The notes below the pieces were generated by a model that had not been told where the DNA came from, ran no database searches, and worked only from the letters and a program-made list of their open reading frames with translations. Below, in pieces: positions 13,703 through 22,410 of a stretch of DNA of 24,950 bases; the first letter of the stretch is position 1, and every line of letters starts with the position of its first letter. The translations under genes were made by a program, and so were the position numbers. This DNA is from CAYMAZ01 sp964526285 (GTDB taxonomy: Bacteria > Bacteroidota > Bacteroidia > Bacteroidales > DTU049): positions 1-24,950 of the forward strand of contig CAZGIW010000060.1 of NCBI GenBank assembly GCA_964526285.1. Reading direction: 5' to 3'.

Positions 13703-15895
13703 ATGAATAGAATTTTTTTTTCTATAGCACTGGCCCTTCTGGTTATTACCTGTGTTGCACAAACCTATCGCAATGCATCTGTGATTATTTTTCAGAATGA
13801 TTTTAAGCAATCTATGACTAAACAACAGCAGCCAACATCTGATTTTACAGAAAAATATCCCGTTTGGCTTTATGAGGGACAATACTATGTCTCGGCACTG
13901 GCAAAAATAAATTCATCATTTTCCCGGGAAACAATGCGCAGTATTGGTGTAAGAACAGGAACAGTTACTGCAAAGCACGCCACATTACGCATTCCGCTTG
14001 AATTGTTTGCAGGTGAGTTTCATCTTCCCGGAGTTGAATATCTGGAAATAGCTGGAAAGGTTAATCCCGAACTTGACAGAGCAAAAAAAGACTCGCGTGT
14101 TGACAGTGTTCACATGGGATGGCTGTTGCCGCTTCCAATCACAGGCAAGAATGTAATTATTGGTATTACAGACTGGGGGTTTGATTATACCCACCCCATG
14201 TTTTACGATACTGCACTAACAGAAACAAGAATTTTGGCAGCCTGGGATCAATTTCGAAACCAGGGACCTGCACCAACAGGATATGACTACGGAACTATTT
14301 TTACAGGCTCTTCACAACTTCTTGCTGCTGAATGTGATACATTTAACATTTATGAATATGCAACACATGGAAGTCATGTTGCCGGAATTGCAGCAGGTAG
14401 TGGTGCAGGTACAATTTACAGAGGTGTTGCTTTTGATTCTAACCTGCTTTTTGCCACATTTCTAATTGACGCAGCCGCTGTTGTGGATGCATTTTACTGG
14501 ATGAAAGATGTTGCTGATAATCAGGGCATGAGGCTGGTTATAAATATGAGCTGGGGGTTATACTATATGGGCCATCTTGATGGCACATCCCTGCTCAGCC
14601 AGATTATTGATGATCTGAGTGAAGAAGGAGTTGTATTTGTGAGCAGTGCAGGAAACAACGGTGATGTCAATTTTCATATTGAAAAAGAGTTTACGACTCC
14701 TGCCGACACTATGAAAACCATCATCCGGTTTGACAGTTATTCCTACTATCCAAAAATGTGGGGACAATCGGTCACCATGTGGGGAAGCCCCAACGATTCT
14801 TTCATGATTTCACTCAAAGTTTTTGACATTCAATATAACCTGCTTGCTGAAACTCCATTTTATTCCACAGTATCTGCCCTGCCCTATATTGAAGATACTT
14901 TATTTGTTGCAGGAGATACCATTATTTATAATTTGACAACTGAATCACAAAATCCGGCCAACAACCGTCCGCACATGCGACTCAGGGTAAACAACAGAAA
15001 TACAGGCACATACAGAATCGGGCTTTTTTCCACTTCTGAAGATGCCATTGTTCACTACTGGAATGTGATTGAGCTGACAAATGGAGTTGGAAACTGGGGA
15101 AATGATTTTCAGTCAGCAGGTACAGGATGGACTGCAGGAGATGCAAACTATGGAATTGGAGAACCAGCATGCTGTGAAAGCCTCATCGCTGTTGCTTCGC
15201 ATGTTTCAGAATTTTTAATGGGCAATGGCACACTGGCAGGTGGACAGATTTCAAATTTTTCAAGTTTTGGTCCAATCATTGACGGCCGAATGAAACCTGA
15301 TATTTCAGCTCCCGGACAAAGTATCTGCTCTTCAATTTCTTCGTTTACATCTATGTCGATTCCTGCACAAAATGTGGTTACTTCAGTGAACTTTGGCGGA
15401 AGAACCTATAAGTTTGTGAGATTTTCCGGGACATCAATGTCATCGCCTCATACGGCCGGCGTGGCTGCACTCATTCTTGAGGCCAATCCCACCCTGACTG
15501 CCTGGGAAGTGAAAAATATTATAAAACTCACTGCACGTGAGGATAACAGAACCGGTGTAATTCCTCCTGAAGGAAGTACCAGGTGGGGATGGGGAAAACT
15601 CAATGCGTTGCTTGCCATTTATTATGCCATGAACATTCAGTCGGTGAATGATTTCTCGCCGGTAACAGTGAGCATTTATCCAAATCCTGCCGATGATTGC
15701 ATTCATATTTCTTCAGAACAGTATATTCCAAATCAGTTTTTTGTTTTTAATCTATCCGGACAATGTGTATTTGAAACCCAGCACCATCTGTCAGAAAATG
15801 ATTGTTTAGATATTTCTGCTCTTTCATCAGGCACATATCTGATATTTATGACCGACGGAAAATTGTGGCGTTCAGCCACATTCACAAAACTGTAA
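13703..15895 (+). CDS. Secreted S8 (subtilisin-like) serine peptidase with T9SS sorting domain
   Basis: 730 residues. The signal peptide is MNRIFFSIALALLVITCVAQ. The catalytic triad is intact: Asp157 (GITDWGFDYTHP), His222 (HGSHVAGIAAG) and Ser578 (FSGTSMSSPHTAGVAAL). The stretch between His and Ser is long (356 residues), with the oxyanion region SSAGNNGDV and an inserted beta-rich segment before DFQSAGTGW, as in other Bacteroidota subtilases. The C-terminal ~75 residues (VSIYPNPADDCIHISS, then FNLSGQCVFE, ISALSSGTYLIFMTDGK) form a type A T9SS sorting domain, so the protein should pass the outer membrane through T9SS and be attached or released. It ends flush against the convergent LuxE-like gene with no spacer. 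Likely substrates are extracellular proteins. Confidence 0.93.
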   Translation: MNRIFFSIALALLVITCVAQTYRNASVIIFQNDFKQSMTKQQQPTSDFTEKYPVWLYEGQYYVSALAKINSSFSRETMRSIGVRTGTVTAKHATLRIPLELFAGEFHLPGVEYLEIAGKVNPELDRAKKDSRVDSVHMGWLLPLPITGKNVIIGITDWGFDYTHPMFYDTALTETRILAAWDQFRNQGPAPTGYDYGTIFTGSSQLLAAECDTFNIYEYATHGSHVAGIAAGSGAGTIYRGVAFDSNLLFATFLIDAAAVVDAFYWMKDVADNQGMRLVINMSWGLYYMGHLDGTSLLSQIIDDLSEEGVVFVSSAGNNGDVNFHIEKEFTTPADTMKTIIRFDSYSYYPKMWGQSVTMWGSPNDSFMISLKVFDIQYNLLAETPFYSTVSALPYIEDTLFVAGDTIIYNLTTESQNPANNRPHMRLRVNNRNTGTYRIGLFSTSEDAIVHYWNVIELTNGVGNWGNDFQSAGTGWTAGDANYGIGEPACCESLIAVASHVSEFLMGNGTLAGGQISNFSSFGPIIDGRMKPDISAPGQSICSSISSFTSMSIPAQNVVTSVNFGGRTYKFVRFSGTSMSSPHTAGVAALILEANPTLTAWEVKNIIKLTAREDNRTGVIPPEGSTRWGWGKLNALLAIYYAMNIQSVNDFSPVTVSIYPNPADDCIHISSEQYIPNQFFVFNLSGQCVFETQHHLSENDCLDISALSSGTYLIFMTDGKLWRSATFTKL

Positions 15896-16888
15896 TCAAT
15901 TGTCAATCATCGTATTACATCCTCTTATGGCTGAATAATCAGCTCTTCCCAATACTTCAAAACTGCTGTCTGCATATAGCTTTCCCAGATCATCTGTGGC
16001 AATAAATGGACATGAAAAGGCATTGGCCAGATCAATAACATTGATACCTCCTGATTTTCCGGATTCAACAAAGGAAAACGGATCATTGATATCTCTGATT
16101 AAAACTCTCATCCAGTGTGGACAGACAAATCTGCCATCTCCTGTTGACCATGCCTGCGACAACAGTTCTGTCATTCCGTATTCTGAATGAATTCTGCTGA
16201 TTCCAAAAGCTGAAATCAACTTACTGTGCAACTCCTGCCTTGTAATTTCTTCACGTCGCCCCTTCATGCCTCCGGTTTCCACTATTGTAAGCTCTGGGAA
16301 ATGAAATCCATATGCATCTGCAAAATCAAGCAGTGCAAAACTAACACCCAAAAGTATTGTTTTCTTTCTCCTTTGTTTGTTTTCTTTGAGTTTTTGCTGT
16401 AATCTTTCAAAATCATAAAGAAAAAAATTGTTATGATTGTCAGTTGTCTGATTAATAAGCTTTTCTGCCATATAAACAAGCGACGAATTAGTTCTTTCCA
16501 GATAAGAAGGCAGCAGCGCATAAATTGAAAAATCTTTCAAATCACCAAACACATGGTGAAAATTTTGTTTAAAGCTTAATTCATACAATTCAGGATATGC
16601 CACATGATGTGTTGAGGTGTCTGTGCCACTTGTTCCGCTGCTTTCAAAAATTAGAGCTGTATTCAGATTTTGCGGAACAACAATATGGTTTTTAAAAAAT
16701 GAAATAGGGAGAAAAGGAATCTTCTCTATTGTGGTAACGCTTTCAATATCAACATGAAGAGCTTTGCAAAACTGTGCATACACAGGATTTTCAAAATAAT
16801 GATATCTGAACAATTCAAGCGCAATATCATCAAAAGAATAATCGTTATTGTTTTGTAAAATAAAACTTTCGATAACCTGATATTTCAT
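15896..16888 (-). CDS. LuxE/PaaK-like acyl-protein synthetase family enzyme
   Basis: 330 residues of the LuxE branch of the ANL adenylating superfamily. Visible signatures are PFLPISFFKNH near the N-terminus, the phosphate-binding loop FESSGTSGTDTS (about 82-93), HSEYGMTELLSQAW (the A5-type motif), ATDDLGKL (A7-type) and LGRADYSAIRGCN at the C-terminus. The length of ~330 matches LuxE-like proteins. The family activates a carboxylic acid with ATP and transfers the acyl group to a protein cysteine or CoA. The acyl donor and acceptor here are unknown, and no luxCD or acyl carrier partner lies nearby. In Bacteroidota such enzymes often sit in surface-polymer or lipid loci; here it is a single gene. 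It diverges from the lipoprotein gene at 16934. Confidence 0.85.
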   Translation of the reverse strand: MKYQVIESFILQNNNDYSFDDIALELFRYHYFENPVYAQFCKALHVDIESVTTIEKIPFLPISFFKNHIVVPQNLNTALIFESSGTSGTDTSTHHVAYPELYELSFKQNFHHVFGDLKDFSIYALLPSYLERTNSSLVYMAEKLINQTTDNHNNFFLYDFERLQQKLKENKQRRKKTILLGVSFALLDFADAYGFHFPELTIVETGGMKGRREEITRQELHSKLISAFGISRIHSEYGMTELLSQAWSTGDGRFVCPHWMRVLIRDINDPFSFVESGKSGGINVIDLANAFSCPFIATDDLGKLYADSSFEVLGRADYSAIRGCNTMIDN

Positions 16889-16895
16889 TTTTTGT

Positions 16896-16903
16896 TAACT
16901 TTG
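16896..16903 (+). promoter_or_regulatory. -7 promoter box (TAACTTTG)
   Basis: Exact TAnnTTTG match whose predicted transcription start (about 16909) lies after the ATG at 16907, so translation should begin at a later ATG, 16922 or 16934. Confidence 0.5.
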
Positions 16904-16933
16904 TAAATGGATTTCAGACCAATGTATTCAAGC

Positions 16934-17428
16934 ATGAAAAGATTTTCAAAAATACAATTTTTATTTCTGGCAATACCATGTCTTGTGTTTTCATGCATTG
17001 ATCGTCCTGAATTTCCATCAGAACCATATATAGAACTGAAAGATTTTTATATTCTGACAGATCAGCAAACAGGAAAAGATCAGGCAGTGATTGTGCTTTC
17101 TTTTACAGACGGAGAAGGAGATATCGGACTTTCTGAAAACGACACAGTTTACCCTTTTCAAAGAGAAGGAGATTATTACAACAACTTCATTATGAATATT
17201 TTAAAAAAAGAGGGAACAGACACATTGCGACTTGAGTATAATTTGAGAATACCCCCCATTAATCCTGATGAATATGAGCAGCCCCTGAGCGGAGAGATTT
17301 ATGTTGAAATTCAGGTTGATATCCTTCGTGCTGTATTGCCCGACAATAAATTTCAGTTTGAAGTTTTCATTTATGACAAAGCTCTTAACAGAAGCAACAT
17401 GTTGACTTCTCCTGTATATTTGCTATAG
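16934..17428 (+). CDS. Hypothetical lipoprotein
   Basis: 164 residues from the ATG at 16934. The frame is open from 16907, but the promoter box at 16896-16903 puts the transcript start past that first ATG, and M-K-R-F-S-K opens a classic lipoprotein leader. The leader ends in L-V-F-S-C, with the cysteine at residue 21 as the lipidation site. The mature part is acidic and beta-rich, with ELKDFYILTDQQTG, VIVLSFTDGEGDIGL (a run common in Bacteroidota lipoproteins with a D-G-E-G-D-I-G motif) and VEIQVDILRAVLPDNKFQFEVFIYDKALNRSN. No known enzyme motif is visible. It is probably anchored to the periplasmic or outer face of the outer membrane. It forms a divergent pair with the LuxE-like gene. Confidence 0.7.
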   Translation: MKRFSKIQFLFLAIPCLVFSCIDRPEFPSEPYIELKDFYILTDQQTGKDQAVIVLSFTDGEGDIGLSENDTVYPFQREGDYYNNFIMNILKKEGTDTLRLEYNLRIPPINPDEYEQPLSGEIYVEIQVDILRAVLPDNKFQFEVFIYDKALNRSNMLTSPVYLL

Positions 17429-17503
17429 CGGGCTTAACATTAACTTAACAATTATTTTAAAAAAGATTAAGCATTGTTTAACCTACAGGTAATTCTGTAG
17501 TTA

Positions 17504-17511
17504 TAATTTTG
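17504..17511 (+). promoter_or_regulatory. -7 promoter box (TAATTTTG)
   Basis: Exact TAnnTTTG match 25 bp upstream of the CarboxypepD_reg-like gene, giving a short leader. Confidence 0.5.
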
Positions 17512-17536
17512 TAGCAAATTAAAAAACACAACAATT

Positions 17537-17872
17537 ATGCGTACAATCAGTTTTATCGCAGCAATTATTTTCAGTCTTGCAATTTTTGCAGGCAATGACA
17601 AAGGGATTACCGATGAAGTAGCAAGTGTTCAAATTAGCGGAAAAGTGGTTGATCATCTCACTGGTGAAAATCTGGCAGGTGTAAAAATCAGTGTTCAGAA
17701 TTCAGACATCGTTGCCTATACTGACCTTGACGGAAACTTCATGCTTCAGGTTCCCGAAACAGTTTCTGCCAATCCAATTCAAATATCATACATTTCATAC
17801 GAAACAAAAGTTTTCGAAATTGACAATTTTCAATCTACAGGAGAAATCAGAATTATTCCTGTTGCCAGATAA
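17537..17872 (+). CDS. Exported CarboxypepD_reg-like domain protein
   Basis: 111 residues: a signal peptide (MRTISFIAAIIFSLAIFAG), then one carboxypeptidase-regulatory-like beta-sandwich domain. The characteristic run is ISGKVVDHLTGENLAGVKIS, then a Y-T-D-L-D-G-N-F-x-L segment and ISYISYETKVFEI, the pattern found at the N-terminus of many TonB-dependent transporters. Here the domain stands alone. It is followed at 13 bp by a strong bidirectional terminator hairpin, so it is a monocistronic unit. Its role is unknown. Ancestry as a detached SusC-type plug extension or as a binding module are both possible. Confidence 0.8.
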   Translation: MRTISFIAAIIFSLAIFAGNDKGITDEVASVQISGKVVDHLTGENLAGVKISVQNSDIVAYTDLDGNFMLQVPETVSANPIQISYISYETKVFEIDNFQSTGEIRIIPVAR

Positions 17873-17884
17873 AAATGTATTACT

Positions 17885-17918
17885 AAAAAAAAGGCTTGCA
17901 TCATCAAGCCTTTTTTTT
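17885..17918. terminator. Rho-independent bidirectional terminator
   Basis: The stem AAGGCTTG / CAAGCCTT has a 6-nt loop, preceded by an A run and followed by a T run, so it can work on both strands. It lies 12 bp after the CarboxypepD_reg-like gene. The next promoter box begins only 2 bp beyond it. Confidence 0.85.
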
Positions 17919-17919
17919 A

Positions 17920-17927
17920 TATCTTTG
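17920..17927 (+). promoter_or_regulatory. -7 promoter box (TATCTTTG)
   Basis: Exact TAnnTTTG match 21 bp upstream of the MORN-like gene. Its -33 region falls within the preceding terminator hairpin. Confidence 0.55.
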
Positions 17928-17948
17928 CTTAACTAATTTTCTTATATC

Positions 17949-18395
17949 ATGAACAGAGTTTTGATGTTTCTTATTGCTCTTAGTGTGTTTGTTGCTGGTC
18001 ATTCTCAGATTACACAAAACGACGGTTATTATTTCAAAAACGGCAAACTGTTTACAGGAACTTTTGAGCAACATGACGACACAGGGCAACTAACTGCAAG
18101 AATTTCAGTAAAAAATGGACTTCCAGATGGAATCAGTGAGTATTATTCAGGCGGCAAATTAGTTGAAAAGCACTCATATCGAAACGGAGACAAGCATGGA
18201 ACATGGGAACAATTTGAGAATGAAAAAAAGATTTCAGAAGCCATATACCATAAAGACAAAAAACATGACAAGTGGCTTATATGGGACACAAACGGAACTC
18301 TCAGATATGAAATGTACTACAAAAAAGGCAAGAAGATTGGTGCCTGGAAAATGTGGGATGAGAACGGGAAACTCATTAGTGAGAAAACATATTAA
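17949..18395 (+). CDS. Exported MORN-variant repeat protein (YwqK-like)
   Basis: 148 residues: a signal peptide (MNRVLMFLIALSVFVAGHSQ), then about five MORN_2-type repeats of roughly 22 residues with the pattern G-x-x-x-x-Y-x-x-x-G-x-L, for example YYFKNGKLFTGTFE, GISEYYSGGKLVEKHSY, GTWEQFENEKKI, KWLIWDTNGTLRYEMYY and AWKMWDENGKLISEKTY. Such proteins are annotated as 'toxin-antitoxin YwqK family antitoxin', but in Bacteroidota exported copies are common and their role is unknown. It has its own promoter box and is followed by a strong terminator. There is no partner toxin here, so an antitoxin function is not supported. Confidence 0.8.
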   Translation: MNRVLMFLIALSVFVAGHSQITQNDGYYFKNGKLFTGTFEQHDDTGQLTARISVKNGLPDGISEYYSGGKLVEKHSYRNGDKHGTWEQFENEKKISEAIYHKDKKHDKWLIWDTNGTLRYEMYYKKGKKIGAWKMWDENGKLISEKTY

Positions 18396-18437
18396 TCACT
18401 GGTTGATTACAAATAATGGAGCTAAACAATAGTCAAT

Positions 18438-18468
18438 AAAAAAAGGAGAACAGTGTTCTCCTTTTTTT
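18438..18468. terminator. Rho-independent bidirectional terminator between convergent genes
   Basis: The perfect stem GGAGAAC / GTTCTCC has a 3-nt loop, flanked by seven A and seven T. It lies between the stop codons of the MORN-like gene and the large T9SS protein gene and can serve both. Confidence 0.88.
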
Positions 18469-18483
18469 ATCACAACATCAATA

Positions 18484-21108
18484 CTATTGAATCATTTTCA
18501 ATGGAATGACAATACTCCTGTTGGATGAAGAATAATGGAGCATATACACTCCTTGCACTGCATGATCAATTTGTATTGCATTTATCCCTTTATCAGCATA
18601 AACACTATAAATCAATGCTCCGTAAATATTATAAATCTCAATTCTTCCTTCAGCTTCAGTTTCCACATGAAAATATCCATCTGAAGGATTGGGATAGACT
18701 TTAATTTCAGAACTCATGTAATCCTGAACATCATTAATGTACCCATACACAATCACTGTCCAGTTTCTTTGTGTTGTCCCGTCCTGGGCTGTTATAGTAT
18801 AAACAACATGATTAGTGAAATCGTTTTCGGTGACACCACTTTCCTGCAAAACACCGCCAATGTGAGCGATAGCTCCATCAGAAAGTTCAAATTCAGCAAT
18901 CAGATTAGTCAAATCAAATCCATAAATCTCAATTTCAACTGTGGATGTGGCATTATCAATATCCAGAAAATAAGAAGTGTATCCCACAAAGCTAAAATCA
19001 AGAATTTGTGCTTCACTGCTTGCTGGTGCTGTTGTTACTGTTACATCCCATGTTTTTGTTGTGGTTCCGTCTCCGGCAGTAACAAGGTATTCGACAAGAG
19101 CGGAAAAATCGTTTTCTGTCACGCCATTCACCTGAGCTATCCCACCCACACTTGCAGTGGCATTTGGGGAAAGCACAAATGATGCAATGAGTTGAGTGAG
19201 ATCTGTTCCATACAACACTTCAATGTCAACTGTTTGCTGAACCGGGTCAATAACAGCCGGACCTGTTTGTTCTGCAAATGAAAAATCAACAATATCTGCC
19301 TCGTCGGTAATGTATCTGCCCTGAATGACAATATCATCAATGCGGTTTGTTCCAGTTGTAGAAACAGGAGAAGCATTCACTGCAGTGTTTGAGGTCATTA
19401 TCCACCTTAAAAACAATTGGTTTCTGTTGTTACAGTTAAGCGGAAGTGGCAACTCTGCCAATACTCCTGATGTGAAATTCTCTCCGCAAACAAAATCAGA
19501 TCCAGGAACTGCAAACCAATCTGTTCCGTTTATGCTGTATTCCACATTGAAATCAGCAGGACCTGTAGCAGAGCTTCTTTGTTTTGAACTTAATGTCAGT
19601 TCACCGTAACCTGCAGTTGAAATATCAACCTGCCAGTATTTCATTCCCTGTCCATCGTTCCAGTTGTTGGTGTTTGGTGCAAACGAGCCTGTGCCGGCAG
19701 AGCCTGCCACCCATCCGGTGAATGAGTTTCCGCCGTATAAAAGCACAGGACTGTTGTTGATGTTTGCAGCAATCCCATCGTCAGCAGTGTAGGGAGTGGC
19801 CATAAAAGCAGCATGATCTGCTATTGCAGCTCTTTTCACTCCATCCTCAAAGTTCCATTCGGCAATAACAACAGGACCAGGAGGAGAGGCCATGCTTTGT
19901 ATGGTAAAAACCACATCATCTCCCTGATCGAATTCAATGTTTAAGTTAATTGTCTGTCCGGGAGCGGTCAAAACTCCTGACAGATAGGACTCTCTGATGG
20001 TGAGAATATTTGCTGTAACATCGTAATCAGCAGCCAGCAATGTGTATGGTGTTCCCTGATCATCAATAATTTGAACAACATTGTTGGCGTCATTCCAGGT
20101 AATGGTTGTTGTCACATCACCAGGAACCGAAAGGTCAAAATATGCTGTATCTGGATTTAAAGTCGCTGCATAAATGCTGTCATCGTCCCACGTAATAGTG
20201 ACAACAGCATGATTTCCTGCATCAAACTGCAGCTGAATGAGATGTTGTTGTCCGGTTGAAGTAAACTGAGTATTAAAATATGATGTAAAAATCCTGAGTG
20301 TATCAACATCCAGGATATAATCAGTTGCAGCAACAAGGGTATCGGGAGGAACGTTCAAATTGCGAACAAGTGTTAGGCTGCTTGCGTCATTCCATGTAAT
20401 TGTGCCAGCAAAATCAAGCGGCTGATCTATATTGAAAATGAATGCATTGGGGGCAATAGTGGCATTATTGCCAAATGTACCAGCTGTGCCTTCAACAAGA
20501 ATGTCATCAATTCTGTTGGTGCCTGTATTTGCCACAGTACCTCCACCAATGGAAGTATTACTTGTCATCAGCCACCTGATATAAACTGCAGTTTGATTGT
20601 CACATGCAGCAGGCAGAGCCAGATCATCAATGACCCCTGTTGTCCATGCCCCGGCAACCATATATGCCACACCAACATCTGTCCATGCTATGCCGTCAAG
20701 GCTGTACTGAATCTGAAAATCACGGGGACCCGTATTGGATCCGAATTGTTTTGAGCTAACAATAATATCCTCATAACCAACAGTATTGACAATGATTTGC
20801 CAATAGTACAATCCTGCTCCATTAGTCCATGTGTTGGCATTGGGAGCAAAAGTTCCTGTTCCTCCTGATCCGCCAACCCATGCAGTATAAACAGGGCCAT
20901 TCTTCGAGAGAAAAGCGATGTCTTTGTTTGTTGGTATTCCTTTGTCCGCAGTGTAGGGAGCAGAGCCAAATGTTGCATCATCTGTTATAGCAGCCCTTTT
21001 GGTGGCGTTTTCAAAATCCCAGTAAGCAAGGGTGTCTGCCTGTGAGAATACTGATAATGAAATAATCAGAGTCACTGAAAAAAGAAAAATTTTTGTAAAT
21101 GTTTTCAT
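18484..21108 (-). CDS. Large secreted modular protein with T9SS sorting domain
   Basis: 874 residues. The signal peptide is MKTFTKIFLFSVTLIISLSVF. A ~190-residue module (YWDFENATKRAAITDDATF ... NTGTNRIDDILVEG) at about 28-210 is repeated at about 415-600 (EWNFEDGVKRAAIADHAAF ... TTGTNRIDDIVIQG). Between them are two CBM_X2-like Ig domains at about 213-310 and 310-405, with the D-Y-x-x-x-x-x-L-x-I-x-x-S-Y-L/F pattern. Then come two tandem ~85-residue domains (VTENDFSALVEYLVTAGDGTTT... and VTENDFTNHVVYTITAQDGTTQ...), DUF5018-like. The C-terminal ~75 residues (IKVYPNPSDGYFHVETEAEG ... GVYMLHYSSSNRSIVIPLK) are a T9SS type A sorting domain. No catalytic domain was recognised. It probably acts as a surface adhesin or substrate-binding protein. 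The domain boundaries are estimates. Confidence 0.85.
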   Translation of the reverse strand: MKTFTKIFLFSVTLIISLSVFSQADTLAYWDFENATKRAAITDDATFGSAPYTADKGIPTNKDIAFLSKNGPVYTAWVGGSGGTGTFAPNANTWTNGAGLYYWQIIVNTVGYEDIIVSSKQFGSNTGPRDFQIQYSLDGIAWTDVGVAYMVAGAWTTGVIDDLALPAACDNQTAVYIRWLMTSNTSIGGGTVANTGTNRIDDILVEGTAGTFGNNATIAPNAFIFNIDQPLDFAGTITWNDASSLTLVRNLNVPPDTLVAATDYILDVDTLRIFTSYFNTQFTSTGQQHLIQLQFDAGNHAVVTITWDDDSIYAATLNPDTAYFDLSVPGDVTTTITWNDANNVVQIIDDQGTPYTLLAADYDVTANILTIRESYLSGVLTAPGQTINLNIEFDQGDDVVFTIQSMASPPGPVVIAEWNFEDGVKRAAIADHAAFMATPYTADDGIAANINNSPVLLYGGNSFTGWVAGSAGTGSFAPNTNNWNDGQGMKYWQVDISTAGYGELTLSSKQRSSATGPADFNVEYSINGTDWFAVPGSDFVCGENFTSGVLAELPLPLNCNNRNQLFLRWIMTSNTAVNASPVSTTGTNRIDDIVIQGRYITDEADIVDFSFAEQTGPAVIDPVQQTVDIEVLYGTDLTQLIASFVLSPNATASVGGIAQVNGVTENDFSALVEYLVTAGDGTTTKTWDVTVTTAPASSEAQILDFSFVGYTSYFLDIDNATSTVEIEIYGFDLTNLIAEFELSDGAIAHIGGVLQESGVTENDFTNHVVYTITAQDGTTQRNWTVIVYGYINDVQDYMSSEIKVYPNPSDGYFHVETEAEGRIEIYNIYGALIYSVYADKGINAIQIDHAVQGVYMLHYSSSNRSIVIPLKMIQ

Positions 21109-21127
21109 AGGGGTTTCATTTTTTTAT

Positions 21128-21135
21128 CAAAAATA
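21128..21135 (-). promoter_or_regulatory. -7 promoter box (TATTTTTG)
   Basis: TAnnTTTG match on the minus strand 20 bp upstream of the large T9SS protein gene. The AT-rich context makes this less certain than the others. Confidence 0.35.
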
Positions 21136-21213
21136 CAAATAATTTGAATTGAAAAGGCCAGAAAACAATAAAACAACAAATTAATAAATATAACCTTAAA
21201 ATCCACTTCCTGT

Positions 21214-22407
21214 TCAATGCTTGTTGTAAGTTTTTTCCTTAATAACAGGGAATCCAAACAGCCCCTTTCTTGTTTTAAGTATATAATACTTTACATGTGT
21301 TTTGTGATATACTTTGAAAGTGACTCTTCTTCTGATGTTTTTTGAAATATATAAATCCACTTCGTGAGAAACATATGCACTGTTTTCAGGCTGATAGAAA
21401 CTGATTTTTTTTGTGCTTTTTTCAGGGAATATCAGTTCCTGTTCTGTGTGCTCAAAAGTAATGAAATAGTTCAGCGCAAATATAATTGTTGCAGTATTCA
21501 CCCCCAATCCGAAGATTGAAAATAAAACAAATGGAAATTTCAGAATCGGGATAAAGTTTCTTTTAAAAACTTTGATAAAAAACCAGCCTCCCGATGAAAA
21601 AAAGGCAATAATTGCAACCGGAATATGCCATGTGACCAAAGTCTGATTGAAAACAAGAAAAAACAAGAGCGTTCCCAAAAAGAAACTAATGAGCGTATAA
21701 TAATACACAGGGTGCAATCTTGTCAGTCCTGAATTTGCAGATTTCTGAACCGGTACAAACTGCCTGGGTGGAGGAATTGCAATCTGAAGCGGATTGAACA
21801 GCCACAAATGACACAAGGCAATATACATTTCAGGGTCAGACTGTTGAAGGCGCGTTGGATGGTTAAAAAACAATTCATTGAACGAGGCAAAAATTGAAAG
21901 GGGCGAATCTGTTTCTTTTGGTATACAATGAATAATTGAGTCCGAAGTTTTAAAATCTGATCTGTCTATCATCAGCATTTCAAAGCGACCCAGTTGATCA
22001 ACAAAATGCTCGTTGACCTCATTGTGCGACAGGATGCAATGATATACCCCGTAAAGCAAATCACGGGTGGCATGATGTATAAAATTATCCGATTGAAAAA
22101 CCACCGGAATAATAAATTTTTGTAAACGGGCTTCCGATTCTTCTGGAGAAATGGGGTTGCAAACCTCAATGCCCCGTATCATTTTAAAGATTTTTTTATC
22201 TGTTGACAAAAACAGCATTCTCGTGAGCAATATGGCAATTTGCATCATCACCAGTTCCCTTTTACTTCCCTCAGCTGAAACTCTGATTTTTTGTGATTTC
22301 AATATGTAATAAACATATCTGATAAATTTTCGTTTTTGAAACAAAGGAAGCTGATTGAAAAAATCAAACTCATTTTCAAGTAAAGAAACTATTTTCCTTT
22401 TTTCCAT
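21214..22407 (-). CDS. Hypothetical polytopic membrane protein, N-terminus MtfA-like
   Basis: 397 residues. Residues ~8-75 (LENEFDFFNQLPLFQKRKFIRYVYYIL ... LVMMQIAILLTRMLFL) resemble the start of MtfA/M90 zinc peptidases (F-x-F-x-N-x-L-x-x-x-x-K-x-x-F). The HExxH metal-binding motif expected later is absent, so an active peptidase is unlikely. Three transmembrane segments follow at about 233-256 (YYYTLISFFLGTLLFFLVF), 259-280 and 292-315. The C-terminal ~75 residues are soluble and basic. The start codon lies 3 bp after the rimO stop, so it is in an operon with rimO and shares its transcript. Its function is unknown. It may be a degenerate, membrane-fused relative of the MtfA family. Confidence 0.6.
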   Translation of the reverse strand: MEKRKIVSLLENEFDFFNQLPLFQKRKFIRYVYYILKSQKIRVSAEGSKRELVMMQIAILLTRMLFLSTDKKIFKMIRGIEVCNPISPEESEARLQKFIIPVVFQSDNFIHHATRDLLYGVYHCILSHNEVNEHFVDQLGRFEMLMIDRSDFKTSDSIIHCIPKETDSPLSIFASFNELFFNHPTRLQQSDPEMYIALCHLWLFNPLQIAIPPPRQFVPVQKSANSGLTRLHPVYYYTLISFFLGTLLFFLVFNQTLVTWHIPVAIIAFFSSGGWFFIKVFKRNFIPILKFPFVLFSIFGLGVNTATIIFALNYFITFEHTEQELIFPEKSTKKISFYQPENSAYVSHEVDLYISKNIRRRVTFKVYHKTHVKYYILKTRKGLFGFPVIKEKTYNKH

Positions 22408-22410
22408 GAT

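Noticed and set aside
17949..18395. YwqK-type antitoxin of a toxin-antitoxin pair
   Set aside because: The protein has a signal peptide and no toxin gene alongside; the database-style name reflects MORN repeats, not function.
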